DNA from: Pseudomonadota bacterium
Lineage (GTDB): Bacteria; Pseudomonadota; Gammaproteobacteria; Pseudomonadales; Azotimanducaceae
Reading direction: 5' to 3'
NCBI GenBank assembly: GCA_027624035.1
Contig: JAQBUI010000005.1
Span: forward strand, 46,661-110,660
DNA: 64,000 nucleotides
The number at the start of each line of letters is the position of its first letter. Positions within the stretch are counted from its first letter, which is position 1. Positions 10,224 to 20,049 of the stretch are shown here, in pieces. The position numbers and the translations under genes are program-made. The notes under the pieces are model-generated. The model had not been told where the DNA came from, searched no databases, and saw only the letters and a list, made by a program, of their open reading frames with translations.

Positions 10224-11987
10224 CTACCTTGCGGCGGTAGCTCGTTCCACAGTTTCGCCTGGTGCCAGGAAACGGAACGACAGAGTGCCGAACTGCATTT
10301 CTTGCCAGGACTGACGCCCCCATCGCACTTCCCTGTCCGGGTCCGGGTTTGCAGGATTCTGGGCCGAGTTGTCCCACGTCATTGTAAAGGTCACCCGGGT
10401 ACCGGCAGGTACACGCCTGGGCTGGGCCATCTTGTAAAACGTTTGCCAGTTGAAGTCGTACGCCGGCACCGACAGCAGCACCTCGTTGGTCCCGTCAGGG
10501 TAGTACGCTGTGTACCGGGCTGCCTTGCCGCGGTAGTGCGCATGGGGCAGCATGCCGTAGATTTCTGCTGCCTGCGGGAAGGTGTATTGCGTGGTTTCAC
10601 TGTGGGCCGGCGCATTGGGAGGAATTTTGAGCTGGACATTGATCAGCACGGTTCCTGCCATACGATGAGTCGGTGGTTTGTCGTAGAAATAAATGCCAAG
10701 GCGTGACTCGTCGGTCGTGGCCTTGCCGTACGGCGTGTAGTGCATCTGAAAGACGAAATTTGACTTCGCAGGCAGTAAAACACCAGCGTCCTCCGGCATC
10801 AGCCACACTGAGCTTCCAGGAACGTAGCCACCAAAACCGCCGCCGGTGGCGCCACCGCGAAATGCCCGTCGCTGGTCAGTGCCGGCGGCGGTGAAGCGCG
10901 TGATGACGTGGTGCACAGCCTGGCGATCACCGGGAACCAGCTCTGCGGCGCGTACCCAGACGTCATGGTCCAGAGGGTTCTGTGCTCGAAGGTATTGATA
11001 GTCGACGACCCCGGTAGCCGGCACTTGATGGGCCGGCAGATCAATGATGAGGTCGGGTTCACCCAGCGCCCACTCAGGTGCAATGGCCACCGTGGCGGCG
11101 AGGGGATCAATGCCCTCACCTCTGGGCGAGCCTGCCTCGATCCAGTGCACCAGCGTCTTCTTTTCCGCTGGCGTCAATGATCGATCGTTCTCCCACTCAC
11201 CGTAGTGGGGATCCGCGTGCCATGGTGGCATCCGCTGCGTTCGAATCACCTCCCGCATCATCGGTGAGAACCCCAGGACCATGTTGTAGCTGCTCATCGC
11301 CCAGGGTGCGATGCCACCCGTCTGGTGGCAGGAAACGCACCTGGCCTGAAGGATTGGGGCGATCTCGGATGCATATGAGATCCCGGCGTGGGATTCTCTG
11401 TCCCTGTCGGTGAAATTGATAATGCATCCCGGGGCTTCGGTCCTGGCGACTTTGATCCGCTGTCCCGATTGCAGCTGCTTGAGGGCGTCGTCTAGATAGT
11501 GAGCGTTCGCCTTAGCCTTTTGCCGTTCGTAGGTGAGGCGGTCATCGATGGCTCCTCGATAGGCGAGCGTCCAGTCCCGTGGATTGATGACGAGAATCTC
11601 ACTCGTTCGGTCCAGTCCGAGAGACTCGCCAATCAGCTGCGTTTCGTCCATCAGAACAGGCATGTCGTAGCCGAATTCCTGCGCCTCGGTCATGATGGTT
11701 TCTCGCGTGTCCTGCAGGTTCGAGTTGATCATCAGGAATCTAACGCCGTTGTCTGCATAGCGGTCTCTGATTTCCCTGAATGCCGGCATGGCGTTCCTGA
11801 CGATCGGGCAGCCGTTGCCGTGCACCATGAGCACCACCGCGGACGCATCGGAATAGTAGTACAGCTCGTGCGCGTCGCCATGGTGATCCAGCAAACGAAA
11901 GTTATCGACCTTGTCTCCGGGCGAGAGGGCGATCACGGGGAAGGTAAGAGACAGGAGCAACAGCTTCAGAACGATGTGTGGCTTCAT
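10224..11987 (-). CDS. Secreted multidomain protein: thioredoxin/redoxin-like domain + c-type heme site + copper type II monooxygenase-like domain
   Basis: Signal peptide; HGNGCPIVRNAMPAF; CVSCHQTGGIAPW; QAVHHVITRF, HYTPYGKATTDESRLGIYF, LPHAHYRGK. Confidence 0.75.
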   Translation of the reverse strand: MKPHIVLKLLLLSLTFPVIALSPGDKVDNFRLLDHHGDAHELYYYSDASAVVLMVHGNGCPIVRNAMPAFREIRDRYADNGVRFLMINSNLQDTRETIMTEAQEFGYDMPVLMDETQLIGESLGLDRTSEILVINPRDWTLAYRGAIDDRLTYERQKAKANAHYLDDALKQLQSGQRIKVARTEAPGCIINFTDRDRESHAGISYASEIAPILQARCVSCHQTGGIAPWAMSSYNMVLGFSPMMREVIRTQRMPPWHADPHYGEWENDRSLTPAEKKTLVHWIEAGSPRGEGIDPLAATVAIAPEWALGEPDLIIDLPAHQVPATGVVDYQYLRAQNPLDHDVWVRAAELVPGDRQAVHHVITRFTAAGTDQRRAFRGGATGGGFGGYVPGSSVWLMPEDAGVLLPAKSNFVFQMHYTPYGKATTDESRLGIYFYDKPPTHRMAGTVLINVQLKIPPNAPAHSETTQYTFPQAAEIYGMLPHAHYRGKAARYTAYYPDGTNEVLLSVPAYDFNWQTFYKMAQPRRVPAGTRVTFTMTWDNSAQNPANPDPDREVRWGRQSWQEMQFGTLSFRFLAPGETVERATAAR

Positions 11988-12281
11988 AACAGGGTCTCCG
12001 CAACAGATTGCCGGGGTTCTGGTCTTCCTGTTGCTGCTAATCGGCAGGATTGTTTCCGGACCATATCATGACATGATACTGATCCACGGGACCCTCCGTC
12101 AGCATTTTTGTACCATGCGGCAACGTTGGTCCGGGCGAGTGATTTGGACTGGATCTGTGACTGCCGACACAGGTCTCAATATCAGAAGCGGGCAGGGACC
12201 ACCTGATCGTCGAAGTTTACAGCGATCGCCGGTGAGAGTAAGACACAAGACACAGAGAGTCATTGAGTCTCTCTGACTTGA

Positions 12282-12962
12282 GTGAGAACAACGTCGACGG
12301 TAACGACTGCAGCTGATACAGAAAATACCAGGTATTTGGAACCGAACGAAAACCAGTGGCAAGTGATGATGAAAACACGGGCAGGGACAAGCGACTTCTC
12401 TTCACCGATGAGACCGGCTGATTTCGGGCAGGTGCTGCTGGCGTTTCTTCGTGCGGAGCTGGATTCGCCGACGGAACGAAGCCGCGTGCTCGCGGCCCTC
12501 TCGCGGCGCGGCCTCGCGGAAGCAACCTTATCAGATGGCGCTCCGGAGACTTCCGCCTTGTGGCGACTCTTTTTAGATTATCGCGGCCGGGAGCGACTCT
12601 TTGACGGGCTGGACCTGTCTTGCCTGACCTGGTTCTGGTTCGATCTCACTCTCGAACAATTGAAATCCACGACCTTGACTTGTCGTCACCACTTCGAATC
12701 AGCCTACGGTACCCGAAACCCGGCAACGGTCGCCTCCGTGTGGGACCGGGAACACCGAGACAACGGTGTTGTGAAGAAGATCCTGGATGGGCGGGTCCTT
12801 GAGCCGCCGATCCTCATTGGAGATGACCGCTTGAGCAAGCTGGTCATTCTGGAAGGTCACAACAGACTGATCTCATACCTGAGAGGACGATCCCTGGTTC
12901 AATTTCCGATCAGGGCCATTGTTGGGACCTCGCCGCGCGTATCCGACTGGTGTCAGTGGTAG
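12282..12962 (+). CDS. Hypothetical protein with ParB/sulfiredoxin-like C-terminal region
   Basis: 226 aa with VILEGHNRLISYLRGR...RAIVGTSPRVSDWCQW; true start may be internal (e.g. MMKTRAG). Confidence 0.5.
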   Translation: MRTTSTVTTAADTENTRYLEPNENQWQVMMKTRAGTSDFSSPMRPADFGQVLLAFLRAELDSPTERSRVLAALSRRGLAEATLSDGAPETSALWRLFLDYRGRERLFDGLDLSCLTWFWFDLTLEQLKSTTLTCRHHFESAYGTRNPATVASVWDREHRDNGVVKKILDGRVLEPPILIGDDRLSKLVILEGHNRLISYLRGRSLVQFPIRAIVGTSPRVSDWCQW

Positions 12963-13037
12963 CAAGCTCAAGGCGAGAGAAGCGAGGTTGATCCCACATG
13001 GCCGGACAGTAGCGCTCGAAATCGCCGGCATGACCCA

Positions 13038-13180
13038 GGGAACCTCTGATCAATGTCTTTTTCCGCGATAGCTGCGTTGGAGTCGTCCTCGAAACATCGC
13101 GAAATTAAAGCGTTTTCGCGATTTTCTGCGGGCGCCTCTGCCTTGCTCTCACGAAAAAATCCAATTGATCAGAGCTTCCC
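13038..13180. mobile_element. 143-bp MITE-like element (M143) with terminal inverted repeats
   Basis: Left GGGAACCTCTGATCA; right TGATCAGAGCTTCCC (14/15 inverted match); internal hairpin TCGCGAAA/TTTCGCGA; second copy at 16364-16500. Confidence 0.65.
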
Positions 13181-13229
13181 CAGAGGGCCACGTGTCGATG
13201 TGCCTGAAGGCATTCGACGATTTCCGCGT

Positions 13230-15149
13230 TCAAGCGGATGCCCCCCGTGCCATGGACGTTCCGTCGCCCGTGGGGCGACTCGTGAAGTGCTCCAGAATCG
13301 GTGTCCGGGTCATTTCCCAGAAGCGCTGCAGGGCCCATGGCTGGTTGGTGACGATACGACCCTCTTCATTGCGATAGCGGCTCCGGACACCCGGCTCGGT
13401 CCAGACCATCCTGGACATGTCCTCATCCAGCTTCCGGTTGTAATCGGCGCAGGCATCGTGCCGCACTTCCAGGGTTGAGATCTGTCGATCGATCATGGTC
13501 GAGATGCACTCGGCGATGTAGTGGGCCTGACACTCCGATATATGCACCGCCGCACCGCCGTGTCCGATACTGGAGTTCGGACCGAAGATGCTGAACAGGT
13601 TGGGGAAGTCCGGCATGGCTATGCCAAGATAGCCTCGTATATCGTCATCCCGCCCGGCAATCTCTGCCGGGGTCCTGCCTGAAGTGCCTCGGACCTGCAT
13701 CGGGTACAGAAACCGGGTGCCGTGGAAGCCGGTGGCGTAGACGATGACATCGAGATCATGATGACGGCCGTCGTCCGTGACGAGGCCATCGGCCGTCCCA
13801 TGGCGGATCGGGGTCGTCACCAGTTCCACGTTGTCTCGCCTGAGCGCTCGATACCAGCCATTATCGACCACCATGCGCTTTGTATACGGCGGATAATCCG
13901 GCAGCAGCTTGTCGATCAGGTCGGGTCTGTCACGCAACTGATCCTGCAGGTAGGCCGTGAGGCGTCGTCGCACTTTCTCGTTGGCCTCGGATATGCCGCC
14001 GCCATCCCAGTCCGGGTCAATTCGCAGGTTCTCGTACCCCGCATCGCCGGAGGACCAGTACATGGCAAAGCGATGCCAGCGGGCGTAGTCGGGAATACGC
14101 GTCAGCAGCCACGCGACCCCGGGCTCAACAGGTTCGGCAACCCGGGGGTTCGGCGCACTCCAGGCTGGCGATCGCTGGAAGGCAGTCAGGTGCCCGGCCG
14201 CTTCAGCGAGGTAGGGTCCTACCTGAAACCCACTGGAACCATTGCCGATCATGGCAATGCGTTTGCCTTTAAGCGAAACATCGTCGCGCCATCGGGCAGT
14301 GTGAAAGACCGGGCCGGAGAATGCTCCGATACCCGGAATGTCCGGGGTCTTGGGCTGATTGAGCGTACCTGCGGCGCTCACCACAACGTCGGCGGAATAT
14401 CGGTGCTCTGAACCATCTGCTGCTGCTGCGACAATCTGCCACGCCGCCCCGGTCCAGTCCATCGTGAGGACCTCCCGGTCAAAGTCGATGCTGCTCGCCA
14501 GATCGAATTCATCGACGGTTCGCTGGAAGTACTCAAGGATCTCATCCCGTCGGGCGAAATAGCGGGACCAACGGGGCCGACCCGCATTGGCTGTCAGCGA
14601 GTACACATGGCTTGGCGAGTCGACGCCGCAGCGGGGATAGGAGTTCTCGAACCAGACCCCGCCGACGCCTTCGTGGCGTTCAAGCAGGCGATACGGAATC
14701 TCACGCCTGGCCAGTTCGATCGCGATGCTGAGCCCGGAAAAGCCGCCACCCACGATCACGATTCCGGGGCAACTGCGTCCTCTCATGGAACTGATTTTTG
14801 CAAGGCCGAAGTCGGACTTCAGTTTCCCGAGATAGGACGGACCAAGGTCGGCGCCGCAGACAAACCGGATGAGCCGAAGCATAACATCATCGTCAGGTAA
14901 GCTCTGAGGCTCCCACAGACGACCCTCGGCTGCGAGGCGCGTTACTTCCTTACACAAGATCTCTCGGAACTGGGATAAGTGTTCCTGGTCTGGCGCGTCA
15001 GGATGGCCGTGTCTCAGGCACATGGCCGCAAACTCGCTGCCTGTCCAACGGAGGTCTGCCGTATGGTGCACCAGCAGTGCGATCAGAAGTCGGGGATCTG
15101 CGTCGGCGAGTGCAGTATTGAGTTCTTCCTGACGGGTATCACTTTCCAT
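13230..15149 (-). CDS. Flavin-containing monooxygenase / Baeyer-Villiger-type monooxygenase
   Basis: IVGGGFSGLSIAIEL; FHTARW (BVMO-like fingerprint region); IGNGSSG second Rossmann; ATGFHGT. Start at MESDTRQEEL. Confidence 0.85.
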   Translation of the reverse strand: MESDTRQEELNTALADADPRLLIALLVHHTADLRWTGSEFAAMCLRHGHPDAPDQEHLSQFREILCKEVTRLAAEGRLWEPQSLPDDDVMLRLIRFVCGADLGPSYLGKLKSDFGLAKISSMRGRSCPGIVIVGGGFSGLSIAIELARREIPYRLLERHEGVGGVWFENSYPRCGVDSPSHVYSLTANAGRPRWSRYFARRDEILEYFQRTVDEFDLASSIDFDREVLTMDWTGAAWQIVAAAADGSEHRYSADVVVSAAGTLNQPKTPDIPGIGAFSGPVFHTARWRDDVSLKGKRIAMIGNGSSGFQVGPYLAEAAGHLTAFQRSPAWSAPNPRVAEPVEPGVAWLLTRIPDYARWHRFAMYWSSGDAGYENLRIDPDWDGGGISEANEKVRRRLTAYLQDQLRDRPDLIDKLLPDYPPYTKRMVVDNGWYRALRRDNVELVTTPIRHGTADGLVTDDGRHHDLDVIVYATGFHGTRFLYPMQVRGTSGRTPAEIAGRDDDIRGYLGIAMPDFPNLFSIFGPNSSIGHGGAAVHISECQAHYIAECISTMIDRQISTLEVRHDACADYNRKLDEDMSRMVWTEPGVRSRYRNEEGRIVTNQPWALQRFWEMTRTPILEHFTSRPTGDGTSMARGASA

Positions 15150-15317
15150 TCCGGGATGATATCCGAATCCGCGCTCGTGGTCGTTCTGACTTGGGAACAT
15201 TACCAGGCCGGCCCGCCCTGTGCGGGAGCTTGCATTAGGCGCCGGGCCGATCTTGAGGATATGATTCGCCATGGACGGCCCGTGCCAATCGGGCCGCCGA
15301 GCAGGGTTGGGGAGGCT

Positions 15318-16250
15318 ATGATGACGGACAAAACGAGCGGGGCATCGGAGACATTCGAACAGATTGAATGGATTGCCACGGCGGATATGGGCATCGGTTA
15401 CGATCGTGCTTTCAAACAGGACACGACATTTCTAACGCCGGCCCAGTCCCAGGATTACAAACCTGCCTTTTCTCCTGATCATTCGCAGATCGCGTTTTTC
15501 AGGGTGTTCTCCTACAACACGCCGGCGAACTTCAACGAATGGGACACGAGAGTGGCCGTCATGAACGCTGACGGGTCGGATGTCCGGTTCATCTCGTCCC
15601 TCGGTGCCAATCATGTGCCCAAGTGGACCCAGGATGGTTCCAACAGGATTGTATTCTCGACCAATTACAAGACTGGTGGCGGCAAGGTGTTCTGGACCTC
15701 GCCCCAGGGATCTCCCGGACAGGAGGAACTGCTGACCAGCTTCACGGGTGCCGGCTATGAGGAGAACGGCAGTGCGCTGCACGACGGACGCATTCTGGTG
15801 CAAAGGTGGGATATGGAAAGTGGTCATGGCCTTTTTGCCATGTCGCCGATCCCCGCCGGACAATCCACCTACCAGGCCCTGGTCTATGCGCCAAAGGGCT
15901 CGCCTGAGGACGTGTCCCGGATATCATTCAACAAGATTACGGTCTCACCTTCCGGTCATCGGATTGCCTACATGAAAATGGTGAATGGCAGGAACTACTA
16001 CACCCAGTCGCAGATTGCCTACGCCGACTGGGACGCGGCGACCCTGACCATCTCTAACGAGGTCGTTGTGGCCCACCCGTGCAAAGAGGGTCCCACATGG
16101 TATCCCTGCTTCACCCCCAATGAAGAGTTCATTGTGTACGCCCAAAACGGACAAGTCATGGCCTGCCATTTTGCCACCGGGGAAACAAAGCAGATTTCAG
16201 CAGCCAACCACGAGTATCGCTACGTCAACGTGGCAGGCGTGATCAAATAG
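15318..16250 (+). CDS. TolB-like beta-propeller (PD40) protein
   Basis: YKPAFSPDHSQIAFFRV, VMNADGSDVRFISS, PKWTQDGSNRIVFSTN repeats; start at MMTDKTSG. Confidence 0.7.
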   Translation: MMTDKTSGASETFEQIEWIATADMGIGYDRAFKQDTTFLTPAQSQDYKPAFSPDHSQIAFFRVFSYNTPANFNEWDTRVAVMNADGSDVRFISSLGANHVPKWTQDGSNRIVFSTNYKTGGGKVFWTSPQGSPGQEELLTSFTGAGYEENGSALHDGRILVQRWDMESGHGLFAMSPIPAGQSTYQALVYAPKGSPEDVSRISFNKITVSPSGHRIAYMKMVNGRNYYTQSQIAYADWDAATLTISNEVVVAHPCKEGPTWYPCFTPNEEFIVYAQNGQVMACHFATGETKQISAANHEYRYVNVAGVIK

Positions 16251-16363
16251 GTAAAACCGATCACGAGGCATCCAGCGGCTTCGTACGAGGGCACAGGGAA
16301 GTAACCAGAAGCTGTTCGTCCTTCTTCTGAGACGGGGCCCGTACCAGGGATGTTCGCTAGCCA

Positions 16364-16500
16364 GGGGACCTCTGAAAAAGTCTTTTTCCGCGACAGCTGC
16401 GTTGGGTCGTCCTCGTAACATCTCGAAATTGAAGCATTTTCGAGATTTTCTGTGGGCGTCTCCGCCTTGTTCTCGCGATAAATCCAATAAATCAGAGACT
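16364..16500. mobile_element. Second MITE-like M143 copy
   Basis: GGGGACCTCTGAAAAAGTCTTTTTCCGCGACAGCTGCGTTGG...AATAAATCAGAGACT; hairpin CTCGAAA/TTTCGAG; abuts the stop codon of the 16499-17395 gene. Confidence 0.6.
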
Positions 16501-17395
16501 AGACGCTGGCGACCTGATGCAGGTTGTTGGTTCGAATGAGCCGCTGGATATCCCGAACGTACTCCTCCCCCCGTTCGGAATAGCGTTCAAGACCCTCAGC
16601 GAGATCGACTCCCCTGATCGGATGGTCCACCCTGCGACGGTCTGCGCGGATGGCGCGCAACTCGCGATAGGCCGGGTGCGTGTTCAGCGTGTGGATGTAG
16701 GCAGAAACGCTATCGGCGACGTTGTCGTACCGCTTCACCTCGTGGGTCATACTGGCAGCACGCCTTTCGGGCTTCAGGCCACAGCCGGGGTTGAAACACC
16801 AGACTCCGAAGAAGTTATTGGCCCTGCGCGCGAAGCGTGAAGTACCCCAGCCGGTTTCGTTAGCTGCCTGGGCCAGTGCCAGTGAGGCAGGGATCACGTC
16901 AACCCGATCCAGCAGCCGCCCCAGTGCCTGTGGGTTGATCTCCTCTGGACTGCCCAGGCGATACAACCGGAACATTTCCTGAGCGAAGCGGATGTCCTGG
17001 TCGGTGGCGGGGATACCATCGTCGAGCCGGCGCTGCAGCCTGGTCAGGCGCTCCCGTCGTTCCATTATGGCCCGGTTGGCAGCGGCGACGTGAGGCAGCA
17101 GGAAGGCAAAGAAGTCGTTCTTCTTGGCAGCAACGTCTGTATAGCTCCTGAAATCGGGCACACGGGACACGACGTCGGGCGTTGGGTGCGCCGGACCAGT
17201 CTCTGTCGCAGCGGATCGCACCGTCTCGGCGGTGACAGTAGCTACTGCCGACGAAGGCGCGCTGTCGACGGGTTCCGGTGCCGGCGGATAACCTAGAACC
17301 ATAACAATCAGCGATGAAAGTATGGAGAGTTTCAAGAATTGGAGACCAAATCTGTATTTGGCTGCGTATTTTATCCAGTTTTCCTCCATTTTCAA
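16499..17395 (-). CDS. Glucosaminidase domain protein (Bax-like)
   Basis: AQAANETGWGTSRFARRANNFFGVWCFNPGCG; N-terminal TM segment. Confidence 0.8.
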   Translation of the reverse strand: MKMEENWIKYAAKYRFGLQFLKLSILSSLIVMVLGYPPAPEPVDSAPSSAVATVTAETVRSAATETGPAHPTPDVVSRVPDFRSYTDVAAKKNDFFAFLLPHVAAANRAIMERRERLTRLQRRLDDGIPATDQDIRFAQEMFRLYRLGSPEEINPQALGRLLDRVDVIPASLALAQAANETGWGTSRFARRANNFFGVWCFNPGCGLKPERRAASMTHEVKRYDNVADSVSAYIHTLNTHPAYRELRAIRADRRRVDHPIRGVDLAEGLERYSERGEEYVRDIQRLIRTNNLHQVASV

Positions 17396-17490
17396 CCCAT
17401 GACCCTGTAGAAGGCGTGGACATGGATGGATGGTGTGGGGTGCAGCGAGGTTCGTGCGCTGGTTGAAACGCTTGCAGAATCTGGATCGGC

Positions 17491-18387
17491 CTATTCAAGG
17501 GCTGCGTTCAAAGCACTGTCCAGGGTGTTGTGCTGGAACTGAAATCCTGTGGCCAGCAGTTTTGCAGGCAATACGCGCTGGCCGTGCAACATCAGGTCTG
17601 ACAGATCACGGAACATCAGCCTAAGGGCAAAAGCAGGGACAGCAAGGATGGCAGGACGATGCAACTGCGTCGCAAGGGTCCGGGTAAATTCGGCGTTGGT
17701 CACCGGTTCCGGTGCCACAGCATTACAGGGGCCCCGGCAGGAATCGTGATCCAGTGCGAACAGCAGTACACTGACCACATCTTTCAGCGAAATCCAGCTC
17801 ATCCATTGTTGACCGTTTCCCAGCCTGCCGCCGAGCCCCAGACTGAATGGCAGTCTCAGAGGTTTGAGGAATCCGCCGCCTGGCCCCATCACAAGACCAA
17901 TGCGCAGTTTGACGACCCTTGCGCCCCAATAGGTAGCCAGGTCTGCAGCTTCTTCCCAGTCCTGGCAGAGTTGCTGGGCGAAATCACTGGAAGCCGGGTC
18001 ACTGTCTTCTGTCAGCGGTGAATCGGCGCCATTCCCGTAGAATCCTGTGGCTGACCCGCTGATGAAAACCGGGGGCGGGTGTGGCGCACGCGCCAGTCGG
18101 CTGCAGAGTTCTTCGGTGAGCCCGACCCGGCTGTCACGTAACAACTGTTTGCGGGATGCCGTCCATAAACCGCCAGCGATGGACTCTCCGGCCAGATTGA
18201 CAACCGCATCTGTCTGAATGTCATCAACCTGGTCAAGCGCCTCGATCGGATTGACGCCGGAACCACAGAGCCTGGTAACCGTTTCTGGTCGCCGTGAATA
18301 CACCGACACATGATCTCCTCTGGCGATCAGAGCCCTGCAGAGGGCGCGGCCGATGAATCCGGTGCCTCCGGTAACAAGAATGTGCAT
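17491..18387 (-). CDS. TIGR01777 family NAD(P)-dependent epimerase-like oxidoreductase
   Basis: ILVTGGTGFIGRALCRALIARG; SGSATGFYGNGADSPLTED; LRIGLVMGPGGGFL. Confidence 0.9.
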   Translation of the reverse strand: MHILVTGGTGFIGRALCRALIARGDHVSVYSRRPETVTRLCGSGVNPIEALDQVDDIQTDAVVNLAGESIAGGLWTASRKQLLRDSRVGLTEELCSRLARAPHPPPVFISGSATGFYGNGADSPLTEDSDPASSDFAQQLCQDWEEAADLATYWGARVVKLRIGLVMGPGGGFLKPLRLPFSLGLGGRLGNGQQWMSWISLKDVVSVLLFALDHDSCRGPCNAVAPEPVTNAEFTRTLATQLHRPAILAVPAFALRLMFRDLSDLMLHGQRVLPAKLLATGFQFQHNTLDSALNAALE

Positions 18388-18447
18388 GAGATGTTTTCCC
18401 TCGTGGCAAAAGTACGACGGTAGCAGGCAAAAGATCAGGGCAGAATG

Positions 18448-19107
18448 CTATATCAGTTCGTATCGTAACCGCCTGCCTCCATGGAGTTCTGACTCCAGCG
18501 CAACCCACTTTCCCTCCGCGGTGTACCACAGATGGATCTGGAGAGTCTCGGCGCTCACCCGATAGCGGTCAGCGGTGACGCTACTGCCCCGGACGTCGAT
18601 CACCTCGGCTGGGAGACTCTCGACAACGACCTCGACCAGTTCTCCGGTCTGACTGTTGAGAAGTCGATTCTGCTGCAGAAAGTCCGGGTTCCAATACGCG
18701 AAGGTCATAACGCAGTCAGGTAGCGATTCGCGCTCGGTGGTCCGTGCGGTCTCACGATAGATCAGCAGACCGTCGTCCTTTAGTTTTCCGTCAACAAGGA
18801 AGCGCTTGCCGTTTACCCGAGTCCGGGATGCGATGTTGGTCAGACAACTGCCACCCCAACGCTCCCGGGTGGAATGCTGGTACTCATAGGCGGTGAAGAA
18901 CAGGACTTTGACTGACATGTCGGCATCTATCTGTACTTCGACTTCATCACCGGATGCGACGATCCTGAACGAGTGGACGCCGATCTTCGAGTCATCCAGA
19001 AAGACGTTGAAGCGCCATTCCTGAAAGTTACGGCCCTCATTGTTGGCAAGCGCTGTGTCGAGCAGACACAGCGAAAGCAGCAGTGCACTAACCCGTCTGG
19101 CGATCAT
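18448..19107 (-). CDS. DUF6134-type secreted protein
   Basis: Signal peptide; FNVFLDDSKIGVHSFRI; FFTAYEYQHSTRERW; FAYWNPDFLQQNRLLNSQTGEL. Confidence 0.7.
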   Translation of the reverse strand: MIARRVSALLLSLCLLDTALANNEGRNFQEWRFNVFLDDSKIGVHSFRIVASGDEVEVQIDADMSVKVLFFTAYEYQHSTRERWGGSCLTNIASRTRVNGKRFLVDGKLKDDGLLIYRETARTTERESLPDCVMTFAYWNPDFLQQNRLLNSQTGELVEVVVESLPAEVIDVRGSSVTADRYRVSAETLQIHLWYTAEGKWVALESELHGGRRLRYELI

Positions 19108-19700
19108 GCCTTCACCTTTTCGTCAAATCCATCATTCGCGGCCGCCAGCCAGACTAGTACGGGCATAAGCACCATCCATCCGGCGCCAAGCGCTGTCAGA
19201 GAGGTCACCGGCTCAACCAGTACTACGCCTCCGAGCCTGGAACCCGCGTAATAGGTCAGGGGACCGGCCATCCCACCCAGTACCGTAGCCAGAATCAGGC
19301 GCCCGTGCAGCCAGCGCATAGATACGTTCAGGGTCGTGGCAAACAATGGCCACATGGCGACAATCCAGTACGGTGCAAGCCCCGGCGCGAACTGTCCGCT
19401 GGGATAGGCAAGCAGGCCAAGGAGGGTCAACACGCTCTCCCAGACCATGCCAATCAGGGCTGCCAGCAGGAGTAGACGAGCCTCGAGGGCAGGCCGCACG
19501 GACCGATGCAGGTGCAGTGTCAGGATCACCAGCACTACGGCGGGCCCCAGCTGAGGTACGTCGTTGGCTGCGCCCAGCACACATGCGAACCAGCCGATCT
19601 GGAAGGCGACAAAGTTTACAAAAGAGTTCACGAAAAAGTGCAGCACACCATTGGCGGTGCTGGCTGTGTGCGATGTGGGGAACTGGTACTCGACTGCCAC
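19104..19700 (-). CDS. DUF2878-type integral membrane protein
   Basis: Multiple TM segments; four-base overlap with the DUF6134-type gene start. Confidence 0.7.
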   Translation of the reverse strand: MAVEYQFPTSHTASTANGVLHFFVNSFVNFVAFQIGWFACVLGAANDVPQLGPAVVLVILTLHLHRSVRPALEARLLLLAALIGMVWESVLTLLGLLAYPSGQFAPGLAPYWIVAMWPLFATTLNVSMRWLHGRLILATVLGGMAGPLTYYAGSRLGGVVLVEPVTSLTALGAGWMVLMPVLVWLAAANDGFDEKVKA

Positions 19701-19969
19701 TGGTGTCTCTATCCGGTTTACCCTTGTTTACGACAGCACAGCCTTTGCGGATTGCGGGGAGACTATCAGTGGCGTCACTGGACTTGACCCATGACCTGAA
19801 AGCCTTCGGAAGCTGATACAAGAGGTACCACTGGCCGCGTCAATTTTGACCAGGTCATTGCCAGGTTTCCTGACTGATTCTCAAAAGGGTGAAAGATTCG
19901 ATGGACTGCTTGCCTTTGAGGTCGCTACCCGGCAGTTCAGTGTTTCAAGAGCCACTGAGTAGGACGCCA

Positions 19970-20032
19970 GGACCATTATTGTTGCGACCTCGCACCGGAT
20001 TTTACAACTGGTGTCAGTCATAGCTGGCGTTC
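19970..20032 (+). pseudogene. Possible 3' remnant of a paralog of the 12282-12962 gene
   Basis: ccattattgttgcgacctcgcaccggattttacaactggtgtcagtcatagc vs ccattgttgggacctcgccgcgcgtatccgactggtgtcagtggtagc. Confidence 0.35.
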
Positions 20033-20049
20033 GCCTGCCAGGGGATGAA

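Noticed and set aside
12251-12275. Hairpin CAGAGAG...CTCTCTG upstream of the 12282 ORF
   Set aside because: Only a 7-bp stem with a long loop; could be chance, no U-tract or second copy.
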